Shown: positions 39,610 through 49,978, numbered from the stretch's first letter. The stretch is 64,000 nucleotides of DNA from Motilimonas eburnea (GCF_021295345.1 NZ_JAIMJB010000007.1:62001-126000); one strand, 5' to 3'. A program made the numbers and translations. The notes: a model not told the origin generated them from the sequence alone.

Positions 39610-40068
39610 TCATACTTCACTATCAAGAAATATGCCAACTTTATCTGTTAATTCTTTCTCTAACTCCATGATCTTATTTGCAATCCTTAGCAGCTCTTCA
39701 CTAGGAAATTGTTTAACTAGCTCTTTATTCTTAGTATCCATGACTTTAATTATCGTTCTATCAGTAGAGGCATCCAGAGAAAAACTAACGCCACGTTGAT
39801 TCTTGTCCAAATACTCTTGTACTAAGCTAATCGCCTCTTCAACAGTAGGAGGCTCTTTTTTTTGGTTAACGTTGCCTTGAGTTTCAACTCCACTGTCTTT
39901 TGCTGCTTTTCTTGCTTCAGCGCTAACACTCAAGCGATCAGCATTTTCATTCGTTGAGGATTGAGTGGCGGCTGCAGGTAAATCATCCTTCACCCCAAGG
40001 CTTGAAGAATAAGCTTGTGGCAATGTTTCTTTATTATAGTTGCTGGATACTAATTCTGTCGTTTTCAT
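39610..40068 (-). CDS. flaG: FlaG family protein
   Basis: 152 residues. The C-terminal two thirds form the FlaG domain ('FSLDASTDRTIIKVMDTKN', 'QFPSEELLRIANKIMEL'); the N-terminal third is low complexity. FlaG affects filament length in polar flagellates. A GGAGG lies upstream of the ATG. It lies directly downstream of the flagellin terminator, with no separate promoter visible, so it may depend on read-through. Confidence 0.9.
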   Translation of the reverse strand: MKTTELVSSNYNKETLPQAYSSSLGVKDDLPAAATQSSTNENADRLSVSAEARKAAKDSGVETQGNVNQKKEPPTVEEAISLVQEYLDKNQRGVSFSLDASTDRTIIKVMDTKNKELVKQFPSEELLRIANKIMELEKELTDKVGIFLDSEV

Positions 40069-40078
40069 CAGTAACCTC

Positions 40079-40113
40079 CAAAAACAGTTAAGCGCCTAGT
40101 CCATAGGCGCTTA
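40079..40113 (-). terminator. Terminator after the flaG-proximal flagellin gene
   Basis: TAAGCGCCTA and TAGGCGCTTA (40089-40098, 40104-40113) form a perfect 10-bp stem with a five-base loop; a T-rich stretch follows on the minus strand. It should end most flagellin transcripts before flaG. Confidence 0.85.
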
Positions 40114-40135
40114 TGATAGCTTACCCTATTTTTGA

Positions 40136-40951
40136 TTAACCAATCAAAGATAGTGCAATTTGAGGCTGCTGGTTAGCTTGCGCTAACATTGAACTAGCAG
40201 CTTGTTGCATTACCGTGTTTCGTGCCATTGCAGCAGATTCAGCTGCAAAGTCAGCATCCATGATACGGGATTTAGATGCTGCCACGTTCTCTGAAATATT
40301 GGTTAAGTTACGAATAGTTGACGAGAAACGGTTTTGCTTGGCACCTAAGTCTGCACGTGTGTCGTTTAATGTCGCCAGCGCCGCATCGAGCTCTCCAACC
40401 GCTGTTTGCGCATTAGCCGCTGTAGAAATACCGGTTGAGACCGCTAACCCTGTGGTATTCATTGCCGTTGAAACTGAAATTTCAATTGTTTGGTTTGCAT
40501 CTGCTCCCACTTGGAAAGCAGCAGTGTAAGTGCCATCCAGTAATGTTACACCACCAAATGTGGTGTCTGATGCTACACGGTCAATTTCGGTTTTTAGCTC
40601 TGAGTATTCTTTGTTCAATGCTGCACGGTCAGCAGTGGTGTTCGAACCGTTTGCAGATTGTAGTGCCAATACACGCATACGTTGTAACATGTTAGTGGTT
40701 TCGTCTAGCGCGCCTTCAGCAGTTTGCGCAAGAGAAATACCATCGTTAGCGTTACGTGCGCCTTGATTTAGACCATTAACCTGCGCTTGTAAACGAGAGC
40801 CGATTTGTAAGCCCGCCGCATCATCTGCTGCACTGTTTACACGTAGGCCAGAAGATAAACGTTGAAACGACTTAGATAGGCCGTCTGTAGCGTTAGTTAG
40901 GTTACGTTGTGAGTTTAGAGACTGAACGTTAGTATTTACGTATAAAGCCAT
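40136..40951 (-). CDS. Flagellin (sigma-28 controlled, FlaB-like)
   Basis: 271 residues, a short flagellin lacking D2/D3 domains, as in Shewanella. Starts '[18 protein letters not shown]' and ends '[16 protein letters not shown]', the conserved coiled-coil ends. A GGAG-like site precedes the ATG and a sigma-28 promoter lies about 100 bases upstream. In Shewanella putrefaciens two flagellins occupy different filament segments; this gene has the later promoter and would be the main distal flagellin. It is close in sequence to the next gene. Confidence 0.95.
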   Translation of the reverse strand: MALYVNTNVQSLNSQRNLTNATDGLSKSFQRLSSGLRVNSAADDAAGLQIGSRLQAQVNGLNQGARNANDGISLAQTAEGALDETTNMLQRMRVLALQSANGSNTTADRAALNKEYSELKTEIDRVASDTTFGGVTLLDGTYTAAFQVGADANQTIEISVSTAMNTTGLAVSTGISTAANAQTAVGELDAALATLNDTRADLGAKQNRFSSTIRNLTNISENVAASKSRIMDADFAAESAAMARNTVMQQAASSMLAQANQQPQIALSLIG

Positions 40952-41053
40952 GGTATTTCTCCTTTAAAGCTATGATATCCAGGGTCAGCATTTTGATTAG
41001 ATGCCACAGCCCCTTTTGTATTATTTGCACCTTAATTTCCGTGCTCATAATAT

Positions 41054-41080
41054 GTATCGGCTAGGAGAAAAAAACCTTGA
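41054..41080 (-). promoter_or_regulatory. Sigma-28 promoter of the flaG-proximal flagellin
   Basis: On the minus strand TCAAGGTT-N11-GCCGATAC, close to TAAAGTTT-N11-GCCGATAA. The transcript has a leader of about 100 bases before the ATG. Confidence 0.85.
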
Positions 41081-41170
41081 ACATTTTTTTTGAAAATATT
41101 GCAAACCAAATTTAAGCAAATGTTTTTTCAAGGATAAAAAGATAGAGACATGGGGAAATAGAAAGGGAAA

Positions 41171-41188
41171 AGCCCCAAAAATGGGGCT
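41171..41188 (-). terminator. Terminator after the flgL-proximal flagellin gene
   Basis: AGCCCCA and TGGGGCT form a 7-bp stem around AAAA, followed on the minus strand by TTTTCCCTTTC. It ends that gene's transcript before the next flagellin promoter. Confidence 0.8.
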
Positions 41189-41200
41189 GAGGATCGCTCC

Positions 41201-42019
41201 TCACCCATTTAGAAGTGATAATGCAATTTGTGGCTGCTGATTAGCTTGAGAAAGCATGGTACTCGCAGCTTGCTGCATTACCGTATTGCGTGCCATATTT
41301 GCCGATTCAGCTGCAAAGTCCGCATCCATGATTCGTGATTTAGACGCAGATACATTTTCAGATATGTTAGTTAAGTTGCGAATGGTTGATGAAAAACGGT
41401 TTTGTTTCGCACCTAAATCAGCCCTAACATCATTTACCGTTGCCAACGCTGCATCCAATTCAGAAATGGATGCCTGTGCGCCCGAAGCGGTGGTGACATC
41501 AGCAGTTAATCCCAATCCGGTTGATCCCATTGAGACATTAATCTCAAGCTGAATGGTTTGGTTAGCATCTGCCCCTACTTGGAAAGCAGCCGAGTAGGTA
41601 CCGTCCAACAAATTTACACCACCAAAAGTGGTATCAGTAGCGACGCGATCTATTTCAACTTGCAGTTCTTGATATTCTTTATTTAGGGCTGCACGGTCAG
41701 CGGTGGTGTTTGAGCCATTTGCCGATTGCAAGGCTAGAACACGCATACGTTGAAGCATGTTTGTGGTTTCGTTAAGCGCACCTTCGGCTGTCTGAGCAAG
41801 TGAGATACCGTCGTTGGCATTACGAGCGCCCTGGTTCAAACCATTAACCTGCGTTTGTAAGCGGGTACCGATTTGTAAACCTGCTGCATCATCTGCCGCG
41901 CTATTTACACGTAAACCTGATGATAGACGCGTAAATGAAGTGCTTAATTCATTCGTCGCTTGAGTAAGATTACGTTGCGAATTAAGGGACGCAACGTTGG
42001 TATTTACATATAGTGCCAT
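41201..42019 (-). CDS. Flagellin (sigma-54 controlled, FlaA-like)
   Basis: 272 residues from ATG 42019 (GGAGAT eight bases upstream). The frame is open to 42091, but that extension covers the sigma-54 promoter and the family starts at '[18 protein letters not shown]'. It ends '[18 protein letters not shown]'. The two flagellins are about 85% alike by eye, with most changes around residues 150-200. The sigma-54 promoter suggests earlier expression than the second flagellin, fitting a base-proximal filament segment. Confidence 0.95.
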   Translation of the reverse strand: MALYVNTNVASLNSQRNLTQATNELSTSFTRLSSGLRVNSAADDAAGLQIGTRLQTQVNGLNQGARNANDGISLAQTAEGALNETTNMLQRMRVLALQSANGSNTTADRAALNKEYQELQVEIDRVATDTTFGGVNLLDGTYSAAFQVGADANQTIQLEINVSMGSTGLGLTADVTTASGAQASISELDAALATVNDVRADLGAKQNRFSSTIRNLTNISENVSASKSRIMDADFAAESANMARNTVMQQAASTMLSQANQQPQIALSLLNG

Positions 42020-42055
42020 TTTTTTATCTCCATAATTGCTAACACTTTGAACACT

Positions 42056-42070
42056 GCAACATGCATGCCA
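42056..42070 (-). promoter_or_regulatory. Sigma-54 promoter of the flgL-proximal flagellin
   Basis: TGGCATGCATGTTGC on the minus strand, a full GG-N10-GC match. Expected start near 42044, giving a 25-base leader to ATG 42019. Sits in the short flgL-flagellin gap. Confidence 0.9.
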
Positions 42071-42077
42071 AAAACAT

Positions 42078-43301
42078 TTAGATGTATTCAAAAAGTGACA
42101 AGTTAGTCACCTTATTAAAGGTTGAGTAAGCGACTTGCATCGCCATCTCTTGCTGAGCTAGCTTTGCAGACGCCTCTGCATAGTCCGTTTCAGATAGCCT
42201 CGCTCTTGCCTCTTGGTTCAATATGTCAAACGATGAGTTTGATGCTTCAACCCGTTTCATTGTGTTAATCCTTGAGCCAATTTCGCCTATGACACCTAGC
42301 ACTGAATCAGCCGTATTTTTAAGACCCACTGCCACATCTTTTAGAATGGGCTGGAGGTCTCCTTGGCTCAGGGTAGGATCAAGCAATGCGGTTTTAAAAT
42401 CTTCCAAATGATTGAGTACATTTTCATTTGAGGGGGCATCAAGATCTATCTGTGCTGTCGTACCCGCTGCACCATCAAGTGTTATTGCCATACCGGCAAA
42501 CTCAATTGCCTCCCCCGGCACATAATTGCCAGTTACCGGAGGCGATAGCGGCAAACCGCCCGCATCACGAATTTCATAAGTGTCTGGTGTGCCGGCCGTG
42601 GTGATAATGTTGAGTTGACTGGATGCTGGGTTGGCAAAGTCATAATTGGCTTTGTGGTAATTATCGAATTGCTCTTGAGCCGTGATATCAACGGTCATAT
42701 TCCCTGCCGATGGCACCCCACTGGCGGTATAACGCGCTGGCACTTTTTCAAAAATATTTAATCCAGAGTCCCCTTGTTGCACAAATACACTGGGTGAAAT
42801 CTGGATTTGATTGGTCAGGCCATCACCTTGGAACACATAACGGCCGGTGGCGGGATCTTTGGCAAAGGATTGCGTGCTGGACTGACTACCTGAAAAGATA
42901 AAGTCACCACTGGCGTTGCGCGCATTCATTAAGTCATAAATTTCGTTTTGTAAGCCTTCTACCTCGGTCGCAATAGATGCCCGCTCTTGGCTCGAAAGAG
43001 TACCGTTGTTAACCGAAATGGCTAAAGTACGCGCTCTATCAATGGCAATTTGAATCTTATCCAGTGTCGATTCTTCGACACTTAATGCACCTGTCACTAA
43101 GGTGGAATTTTTTAAGTATTGTTTATTTGACTCTATCACCTCAGATAATCGGTTGGTTTTGGCAAACCCCGTCGGATCTTCTGATGCCAACTGATAACGC
43201 TGGCCACTGGTGAGTTGGTTTTGAGTTTTAACAATATTGGCCGTGCTGCTGGCCATGTTGGCCGTGCTGGCATTAAAAATCTGATTAGTTGAGATACGCA
43301 T
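42078..43301 (-). CDS. flgL: Hook-filament junction protein FlgL (HAP3)
   Basis: 407 residues, flagellin-like ends: '[17 protein letters not shown]' at the start and '[19 protein letters not shown]' at the end, with a variable Ala/Gly/Ser-rich middle. FlgL links FlgK to the filament. It follows flgK by six bases and ends just before the flagellin promoter. No terminator was seen between the two, so read-through into the flagellin gene is possible. Confidence 0.95.
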   Translation of the reverse strand: MRISTNQIFNASTANMASSTANIVKTQNQLTSGQRYQLASEDPTGFAKTNRLSEVIESNKQYLKNSTLVTGALSVEESTLDKIQIAIDRARTLAISVNNGTLSSQERASIATEVEGLQNEIYDLMNARNASGDFIFSGSQSSTQSFAKDPATGRYVFQGDGLTNQIQISPSVFVQQGDSGLNIFEKVPARYTASGVPSAGNMTVDITAQEQFDNYHKANYDFANPASSQLNIITTAGTPDTYEIRDAGGLPLSPPVTGNYVPGEAIEFAGMAITLDGAAGTTAQIDLDAPSNENVLNHLEDFKTALLDPTLSQGDLQPILKDVAVGLKNTADSVLGVIGEIGSRINTMKRVEASNSSFDILNQEARARLSETDYAEASAKLAQQEMAMQVAYSTFNKVTNLSLFEYI

Positions 43302-43307
43302 TGGTTA

Positions 43308-45308
43308 CTACCTCACCGAATTTAATAAGGTATCGAACGTGCTACGAGCCGCGCTCACTATTTGTGCTGCAGCGCTGTAAGACTGTTGAAACTTAAGCAA
43401 ATTTGACGCTTCTTCATCGAGGTTGACACCCGATACACTCTCGTGCCAATTGGTACTCTGGTCTAACTTAGCCTGAGAAGCTTGCGCGGCGACGATCGCA
43501 TTGCCCGTACGCTCACCTATGCTGGATTGCATGCGCGAGAAACCTTCATGAAACGTCATTAAATTGTCGCCAGTGGCTATGACGTTTTTACGCATCAAGC
43601 TTTGGTTTTGTAAATCAGCCATTTTTAGACCGTTACTGTTATCAGCAAAGCCATTATTGTTAAATGCGATGGAAAACGTTTCGCCGTGCAGTGGTACGCC
43701 CGCAACACTGATTTCATACCCGGGATCAGCAATGGCCGGCGTTGCATTGGCCAATAAATTTTCTCCGGTTCCCGGCGGGCTGGTCACACTCCCCAATAAA
43801 TTTGGCGGCGAGTTGCCGTCGTATATTTCATAAACCGTATTGCCTGAAGAAGTATTGATCACGACTTGTTGTGGCGCCGCAGGGAGTAACCCAGTGCCTG
43901 CAACCGTATCAAAAGCGTAGGTGTCGGTGGCAGTGATCCCTTCTAGCTCAATTTTGGCTTTACTGGTATTGGTTGCGCTGGCATCAACACGGATCGGCGA
44001 AGCCAGTGCCAACTCTTCTGGACGAACCATGCTAATGTCAATTAAGTCTGCGGCATCCAAAGTGGGTTGAATTAAAAACTTGTCTCCGGCGACATAGGGC
44101 GGCGGATCAAAGTCAAACTTCAAGCCATGACTTTCAATCTCAATGTTAGGAAAGGTTCCCGTGATCTCCGACGCTGGAATTTGCGTGCGTTGGTTATTCT
44201 CTAAGGCATACACTTCAAAAGTATTCGCCCCCGTCATGATCACTTCGTAATCACCCGCGGTGACCGAGCTGCCAAAGCCCGCTAAAAAGCTACTGGTTAT
44301 CCCTTTTGCTGGATCGGAATTATTGGCGTAGTTATGTGACGTAGTGATGGGCAACTTAAAAATATCACCACCAATATTGCCGTCGAGATCCATGCCCAAT
44401 CGGTTTTGGGTGTTAAACGCATCGGTAATGGCAACGGCCAACTGCCCCATGCTGTTTCGCACCTTGCTAATTTCATCATCACGAAAATCAAATAAGGCCC
44501 CAAGCTTGCCGCCCGCGGTGGTGCCATTAATGCCCACACTGACCCCCGCAATGCTGTACTGCAGATCACTTTTTCTGCCGTCTGGATTACCAGGCACAAG
44601 ACTGAACTGTGAATACTCGATACCAGTGACCAAAGGATCGCCATTGCGTAACATCACTTGCACCGAGCCACTCTCGCCATCAATCACGGTGATATCGACT
44701 TTTTCCGCTAATAACCGCACGGCTTCGTCACGATGATCTAGCAAGGCTCCAGAAGCACCGCCAGGTAAGTTATTGGCTTGCATAACTTCTTTGTTAAGCT
44801 CTCCCAAGTTTCTGACTAACGCATTAATTTCAGAGACTTCAGTGCCAATTTCATTGTTAACGGTTTTTTGTTGTTCACTGTAGTTTTTCGCCAGCATGTT
44901 GTACGTGCTAACTAGGGCTTTTAGCTCCCCGAGCATGAGCTGGCGAGTATCAAGAGACGTAGGATCATCGTTAGCGGTATGAACCGATTGAAAGGTTGCA
45001 TCAAATGCACTGCCTAAATTATTGGCTTTATCGCTCATCATGGCATCAGTGCGCTGCAGTTCGAAGCTCATGGCTTGAGCGTAGGCATTAACGCTGGTAT
45101 CACGGCGCATTTCAGCTTGAGCAAACTGATCAAGAACGCGGCGATCAACCACACGCGCCACACCCGCGTTAAATTGCTCTGACACCGCAATATTGCGTTG
45201 ACGGGTATAGCCTTCCGTATTTATGTTTGAAATGTTATTACCTGTGGTCGCCAGCATGCGCTGAAACGCATTAATGCCGGATGTACCAATTTGTAATAAA
45301 TCTGCCAT
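43308..45308 (-). CDS. flgK: Hook-filament junction protein FlgK (HAP1)
   Basis: 666 residues. The N-terminus 'LLQIGTSGINAFQRMLATTG' and 'NNISNINTEGYTRQRNI' and C-terminal 'VNLDEEASNLLKFQQSYSAA' are HAP1 signatures. It joins the hook to FlgL. The central region is long and Pro/Gly/Asp-rich. A sigma-54 promoter lies about 75 bases upstream. Confidence 0.96.
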   Translation of the reverse strand: MADLLQIGTSGINAFQRMLATTGNNISNINTEGYTRQRNIAVSEQFNAGVARVVDRRVLDQFAQAEMRRDTSVNAYAQAMSFELQRTDAMMSDKANNLGSAFDATFQSVHTANDDPTSLDTRQLMLGELKALVSTYNMLAKNYSEQQKTVNNEIGTEVSEINALVRNLGELNKEVMQANNLPGGASGALLDHRDEAVRLLAEKVDITVIDGESGSVQVMLRNGDPLVTGIEYSQFSLVPGNPDGRKSDLQYSIAGVSVGINGTTAGGKLGALFDFRDDEISKVRNSMGQLAVAITDAFNTQNRLGMDLDGNIGGDIFKLPITTSHNYANNSDPAKGITSSFLAGFGSSVTAGDYEVIMTGANTFEVYALENNQRTQIPASEITGTFPNIEIESHGLKFDFDPPPYVAGDKFLIQPTLDAADLIDISMVRPEELALASPIRVDASATNTSKAKIELEGITATDTYAFDTVAGTGLLPAAPQQVVINTSSGNTVYEIYDGNSPPNLLGSVTSPPGTGENLLANATPAIADPGYEISVAGVPLHGETFSIAFNNNGFADNSNGLKMADLQNQSLMRKNVIATGDNLMTFHEGFSRMQSSIGERTGNAIVAAQASQAKLDQSTNWHESVSGVNLDEEASNLLKFQQSYSAAAQIVSAARSTFDTLLNSVR

Positions 45309-45383
45309 AACAACCTCAATCTTCTATTGCTGGCGAAGGGAGTGTCGGATTCCCCTCACTGCTCGCTGACTATTGAAGTTAAT

Positions 45384-45398
45384 GCACGAAGTGTGCCA
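45384..45398 (-). promoter_or_regulatory. Sigma-54 promoter of flgKL
   Basis: TGGCACACTTCGTGC on the minus strand, with TGGCAC at -24 and GC at -12. The leader to the flgK ATG is about 64 bases. Confidence 0.85.
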
Positions 45399-45444
45399 AA
45401 AATTTATTCAACACAAGACGACCCATTACAGGCAGTTAGCTGAT

Positions 45445-46503
45445 TTAAATATGTGACTCTACCCGTTTTAGTACGCTCATGACTTTGTCAGCGTAGCGCG
45501 GGTCGGTGGCATAACCGGCTTTTTGCAGTTGGCGCATAAACCGCTCAGGATCCGCAGTGGTTTTTAAGGCATGCTGATAGCGGGGGTTTTGTTGTAGGAA
45601 GTTGACGTAATCGGAAAAACTCTGTTCAAAATCTTGATAGACACGAAATCTGGCTCGCTCAGTCACCGCAACACCATCGTAATACTCTAGGGTATCCTTA
45701 TTCGTGTGCGCCCCCTGCCAACGTCTGTCCGCCTTGATATTAAACAAATTGAAGCTGGAATCTTGATTGGTGGTTTGAATGACTTTTTTACCCCAACCCG
45801 TTTCGAGTGCCGCTTGCGCGACTAAAATGGCAGGATTAACACCGAGGGTTTTTGCCGCTTTTTTAGCGAACGGCATTAAAGATTGTACAAACGAAGCTGG
45901 GCCGTCAAATTGCACAGCTTTACTTTGTATTCGCTTACTTAAATCCGCCTCAGATAGCGCAGCATTAAGGGCCGCGCTCGTGCCTGCTTGGCTTTCATTA
46001 GCCAGCTCTGCCACGCGAGGTTTAGGAAAGCTGCGTCTAAGGGGGACACTAAAGGTGGTGGTCTGCCCTACTTGGTCAGTTATTTGACGCTCAGACTCGG
46101 GTTGTTGGCCAGCAAAAGTCTGCAGCATATCCAGGCCACTGGGCATCTTCAAGGGGCTCCCCTCTTCACGACGACTATGACCATAAGTAGGGTCTAGCTG
46201 GCGGGTTAACACCTCAGCTAGCCCCATGGTACCCGATTGACTCAACTCTAAAGAGAGTTGCTGATCTTGCATTTGGCGATAAAACTTAGTGTGGCGATTA
46301 TTAAATGGGCTATCCGTCTCAAACGCTTCGTTTGCTTCGCGCATACTCTTTATCAGCATCCCTGTAAACATAGCCTCAAATTGTTTGGCTACAGCTGAGA
46401 GGGTCCCTTTCTCGTCTTTTTGCGCAGCTTCACGCAACGAGTTCAGGCTTTGCACATCATAATATGCACTGGCTTGTAAATGAGTTGGCAATGACTTATC
46501 CAT
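45445..46503 (-). CDS. flgJ: Peptidoglycan hydrolase/rod cap protein FlgJ
   Basis: 352 residues in two domains. The N-terminal rod-binding part has 'LSAVAKQFEAMFTGMLIKSM'; the C-terminal glucosaminidase domain has 'ILVAQAALETGWGKKVI' with the catalytic Glu, and ends near 'YADKVMSVLKRVE'. It caps the rod in the periplasm and opens the wall. It lies ten bases after flgI. Confidence 0.95.
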   Translation of the reverse strand: MDKSLPTHLQASAYYDVQSLNSLREAAQKDEKGTLSAVAKQFEAMFTGMLIKSMREANEAFETDSPFNNRHTKFYRQMQDQQLSLELSQSGTMGLAEVLTRQLDPTYGHSRREEGSPLKMPSGLDMLQTFAGQQPESERQITDQVGQTTTFSVPLRRSFPKPRVAELANESQAGTSAALNAALSEADLSKRIQSKAVQFDGPASFVQSLMPFAKKAAKTLGVNPAILVAQAALETGWGKKVIQTTNQDSSFNLFNIKADRRWQGAHTNKDTLEYYDGVAVTERARFRVYQDFEQSFSDYVNFLQQNPRYQHALKTTADPERFMRQLQKAGYATDPRYADKVMSVLKRVESHI

Positions 46504-46513
46504 GATCTCACCA

Positions 46514-47611
46514 CTAAATAATAATTAGCTCACCTTGTAGCGCACCCGCTTGTTTTAGCGCTTCTAGAATCGCCATTAAATCACCCGGTGCTAGGCCTAC
46601 TTGGTTAACTGCTCTGACCAATTGATCTAAGCTGACGCCTGGATCAAACTTAAACATGCGACTGTCTTCTTGGGTAATGTTAATCGTACTGTTGTCAGTC
46701 ACGACGGTATCACCACCAGCCAATGCATTAGGCTGCGAAACCGTTTGTGCTTCGGCAATGGTCACTGAAATACCACCATGGGTAATGGCCGTCGGCAGTA
46801 ATTTCACATCTTTACCAACAACGATGGTCCCGGTTCTTGAGTTAACAATCACTTTGGCGTTTTCAGATGCTGGCTCAAAATCAAGGTTTTCCAAGGTCGC
46901 TAAATAAGACACCCGCTGCGATATATCCCTTGGCGCATAAACCCGAACCGAGGTCGCATCCATTGGCTTTGCAGTATTTGGGCCAACCAGCTCATTAATA
47001 CGATCTGCCATGCGTTTCGCGGTGCTAAAGTCAGGACGATTAAGGTTAAAGGTGAGGTAGTCACCTTGGCCAAAAGGTGATGCAATCGCCCGCTCCACAA
47101 TAGCGCCATTGGATATGCGCCCTACGGTTGGCGTATTAATAACCACTTTCGAGCCATCGGCCCCTTCTGCACCTAAACCGCCCACGACTAGGCTGCCTTG
47201 TGCTAATGCGTAAACGTTACCGTCTACCCCCTTTAAAAAGGTTTGCAGCAATTCCCCGCCGCGCAAACTTTTAGCTTCACCGATAGCAGACACAGTGACG
47301 TCAATTTTTTGACCAGGCTTAGTAAACGCAGGCAGCTCAGCCGTGATAGCAACGGGAGCCACATTCTTGATCTTGAGCTTCACGCCCGCAGGCACATTAA
47401 TGCCAAAATTACGCAACATGGTGGCAAAAGACTGCTCTGAAAACGCACTGCTCTTCTCACCTGTGCCGGGTAACCCCACCACAAGGCCGTACCCCACTAG
47501 CTGGTTTGAGCGCACACCTTCAACAGAAGACACATCTTTAATTCGGACACTGTGCGCACTAATGCTAAATAACAAAGCGCTGCAAGTAATCAAAGCAAGT
47601 AAGCGTTTCAT
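46514..47611 (-). CDS. flgI: Flagellar P-ring protein FlgI
   Basis: 365 residues with a Sec signal peptide ('[20 protein letters not shown]') and the family core '[20 protein letters not shown]', then '[13 protein letters not shown]'. It forms the periplasmic P-ring around the rod and depends on FlgA. It follows flgH by 15 bases. Confidence 0.97.
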   Translation of the reverse strand: MKRLLALITCSALLFSISAHSVRIKDVSSVEGVRSNQLVGYGLVVGLPGTGEKSSAFSEQSFATMLRNFGINVPAGVKLKIKNVAPVAITAELPAFTKPGQKIDVTVSAIGEAKSLRGGELLQTFLKGVDGNVYALAQGSLVVGGLGAEGADGSKVVINTPTVGRISNGAIVERAIASPFGQGDYLTFNLNRPDFSTAKRMADRINELVGPNTAKPMDATSVRVYAPRDISQRVSYLATLENLDFEPASENAKVIVNSRTGTIVVGKDVKLLPTAITHGGISVTIAEAQTVSQPNALAGGDTVVTDNSTINITQEDSRMFKFDPGVSLDQLVRAVNQVGLAPGDLMAILEALKQAGALQGELIII

Positions 47612-47626
47612 AATGCGGTCCTTAGT

Positions 47627-48316
47627 TTAAAGTGGCCAGTATGGGCCATTAAAGAATTTGGTTAACCAACCTTGGCGCTGTGTATTAGCAAAGTCGCCAG
47701 TGCCACCATATTGAATGCGGGCATTAGCAATGCGCATCGATGATACTGTGTTGTCGCTGGACACATCTTGTGCGCGCACTATCCCAGTTAAGCGAATAAA
47801 TTCATCACCGTTATTGAGCATCAGCCATTTTTCACCGCGCACGACCAAGTTACCATTGCTCAGTACATCGACCACGCTGACCGAAATATTGCCGTTCAGA
47901 CTGTTGCTTTGGTCCGCTTGACCTTGACCACTAAAGTCACTGGTTTGTGCAAGTCCTAACTCAATCGGGTTGCCACCAATTTTCGCGACACCGCCAGGAA
48001 TGGTGACCTGATCCAAATTAAAGTTATTGCTTTTATCCAAATCAGACTTGGCTTTCTTTTTCGCCGATGTTTTCTCTTCTAGGTAAACGGTAATAATATC
48101 GCCAACCCGGTGAGCCTTAATATCGGAGTACAAGTTATTGGCATATTGTTCTTGGAAAAGTGACCCCGTTTGTACCACTTGAGTTTCAGGATCAGGTGGG
48201 ATCACGGGCGCGAAAGCGGGATCATTCTTAACCGGATCCGTGGGTAGCGATGTACAAGCGGCAAGGGACAAAATGGCCAATGACAAACTTACTTGTTTAA
48301 ATGCGTACTTATTCAT
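47627..48316 (-). CDS. flgH: Flagellar L-ring lipoprotein FlgH
   Basis: 229 residues with a lipoprotein signal; lipobox LAAC at C21. I choose ATG 48316, six bases after AAGGAG; the in-frame ATG at 48322 touches that site. 'HRVGDIITVYLEEKTSAKKK' and 'VRGEKWLMLNNGDEFIRL' are FlgH motifs. It forms the outer-membrane L-ring. Confidence 0.97.
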   Translation of the reverse strand: MNKYAFKQVSLSLAILSLAACTSLPTDPVKNDPAFAPVIPPDPETQVVQTGSLFQEQYANNLYSDIKAHRVGDIITVYLEEKTSAKKKAKSDLDKSNNFNLDQVTIPGGVAKIGGNPIELGLAQTSDFSGQGQADQSNSLNGNISVSVVDVLSNGNLVVRGEKWLMLNNGDEFIRLTGIVRAQDVSSDNTVSSMRIANARIQYGGTGDFANTQRQGWLTKFFNGPYWPL

Positions 48317-48326
48317 AATCATCTCC

Positions 48327-49115
48327 TTACAGCTGCTGACTCACGAACGACAACATTTCATCAACGGACTTAATCACCTTAGAGTTCATTTCATAGACGC
48401 GTTGACTCTCAATTAAATTAACCAGCTCTTCGGTTACGTTGACATTAGACGTTTCCAGGGCGCCTTGAACCAAGGAGCCAATACCATCATTACCTGGCAC
48501 GCCTTGTAATGGCGCACCACTTGAGCCTGTTTCTAAGTATAAATTTTGCCCGATGGGCTCAAGGCCTGAAGGGTTAACAAAGTCCGACAGGTTTAACTGA
48601 CCTATCACTTGTGCTTCTGCTTGCCCTGGCACTTGCACCGACACCTCACCGTCTTGTGAAATAGTGATGGATTGTGCATCTTGAGGGACCTGAATTTCTG
48701 GCTGTAATGGGTAGCCTGCACCTGGGGTCACTATGGTGCCCTCATCGTTCAGCATAAACTGCCCATTACGCGTGTAGGATGTGGTGCCATCTGGCATCAA
48801 AATTTCAAAAAAGCCACGGCCATCGATCATGATATCCAAGGAGTTATCCGTTGTTAGGATATTGCCTTGATCAAAGTTTTTCTGTGTCGCAACCACTTTT
48901 GAGCCTGAGCCAACCATCAACCCAGAAGGTAAACGCGTATCTTGTGAAGAGCGGCCACCCGGCTGATTAATGGTCTGATAAAGCAGGTCTTCAAAAATCG
49001 CTCTGCTTTTCTTAAACCCGACCGTGCTTGCGTTTGCTAAGTTATTGGATATGGTGGCAACATTAACTTGTTGCGAATCCAGTCCTGTTTTACTTATCCA
49101 TAGAGCGGGATGCAT
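48327..49115 (-). CDS. flgG: Distal rod protein FlgG
   Basis: 262 residues. 'MHPALWISKTGLDSQQVNVA' opens the protein, 'SNNLANASTVGFKKSRAIFE' is the rod signature, and the C-terminal 'ELVNLIESQRVYEMNSKVI' closes it. It is the distal rod subunit. Lies 26 bases after flgF and 10 before flgH. Confidence 0.97.
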   Translation of the reverse strand: MHPALWISKTGLDSQQVNVATISNNLANASTVGFKKSRAIFEDLLYQTINQPGGRSSQDTRLPSGLMVGSGSKVVATQKNFDQGNILTTDNSLDIMIDGRGFFEILMPDGTTSYTRNGQFMLNDEGTIVTPGAGYPLQPEIQVPQDAQSITISQDGEVSVQVPGQAEAQVIGQLNLSDFVNPSGLEPIGQNLYLETGSSGAPLQGVPGNDGIGSLVQGALETSNVNVTEELVNLIESQRVYEMNSKVIKSVDEMLSFVSQQL

Positions 49116-49141
49116 AAGCGCCTCCGTTAAATTATCTGCGA

Positions 49142-49888
49142 TTAAATGATGCGAAGCAGGCTATCTGACGCGCGGTCAATATCTTCTGCGGTTTTCATCA
49201 TTTTGATTTGCATTTCAAATTGACGCTGTAACGTCATCATATGCGTCATCTCTGAAGCCGCGTTCACATTGGAGCCCTCTAAAGCACCTTGAACCAGCTC
49301 TACCCCAAAAGCGGCCGCTTCTGGCTGTCCGTCTGTGCGGCGAAAATAGCCATCTTCACCACGCATCAAATTTTTGACATCTGGGTTCACCGTTTTAATG
49401 GTGGCAAGCTCTTCCATTGCGTTAGGCGGCGCACCCTCCGGACGAATTTCAACCATGCCATCACGGCTGATTTCAATCTTCTCAACGGGCAAAGGAAAAA
49501 TAATGGGCGTGCCATTGATGCCCAGCACCGAGTTCCCTTTCATGTCCTTAAGCTCACCAGTCACATCGATAGTTAACTTGCCATTGCGGGTAAACATTTC
49601 TTCACCAGATGGACTTTGCACGGCAATCCAACCTTGACCATCGACGGCTAAATCCAAGTTGTTACCGGTGCGTTGCAACGGACCTGCTTCAAAATTCTGC
49701 GACGCTGTTTCGGTTAACGAGAACACCCGAGTGGGCAAACCCGGGCCAAACGCTTGCATTGATCGCGCTTGCTCTAGATCCGATTTAAACCCAGTTGTAT
49801 TCACGTTAGCCAAGTTGTTACCACGAACCGCAATTCCGTTCATGTTTTCTTTGGCGCCCGACATGGCGATATAGAGTAAATTGTCCAT
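49142..49888 (-). CDS. flgF: Proximal rod protein FlgF
   Basis: 248 residues. 'MDNLLYIAMSGAKENMNGIA' and 'NNLANVNTTGFKSDLEQA' are rod-protein N-terminal motifs; the C-terminus 'THMMTLQRQFEMQIKMMKTA' pairs with it in the D0 coil. First gene of flgFGHIJ, with its own sigma-54 promoter and a terminator between it and flgE. Confidence 0.96.
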   Translation of the reverse strand: MDNLLYIAMSGAKENMNGIAVRGNNLANVNTTGFKSDLEQARSMQAFGPGLPTRVFSLTETASQNFEAGPLQRTGNNLDLAVDGQGWIAVQSPSGEEMFTRNGKLTIDVTGELKDMKGNSVLGINGTPIIFPLPVEKIEISRDGMVEIRPEGAPPNAMEELATIKTVNPDVKNLMRGEDGYFRRTDGQPEAAAFGVELVQGALEGSNVNAASEMTHMMTLQRQFEMQIKMMKTAEDIDRASDSLLRII

Positions 49889-49949
49889 TTGCGTACCTTA
49901 GTCAATTCTCCGGCAGTTCGCCGATAACCGATTTCATAAGGGATATGAT

Positions 49950-49964
49950 GCAACCATAATGCCA
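49950..49964 (-). promoter_or_regulatory. Sigma-54 promoter of flgFGHIJ
   Basis: TGGCATTATGGTTGC on the minus strand, an exact GG-N10-GC. Expected start near 49938, leader about 50 bases. Confidence 0.88.
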
Positions 49965-49978
49965 ACTTTTAGAAGAGC

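Noticed and set aside
42020-42091. 24-residue N-terminal extension of the flgL-proximal flagellin
   Set aside because: It includes the sigma-54 promoter and lies upstream of the expected transcript start; flagellins begin at the conserved ALYVNTN.
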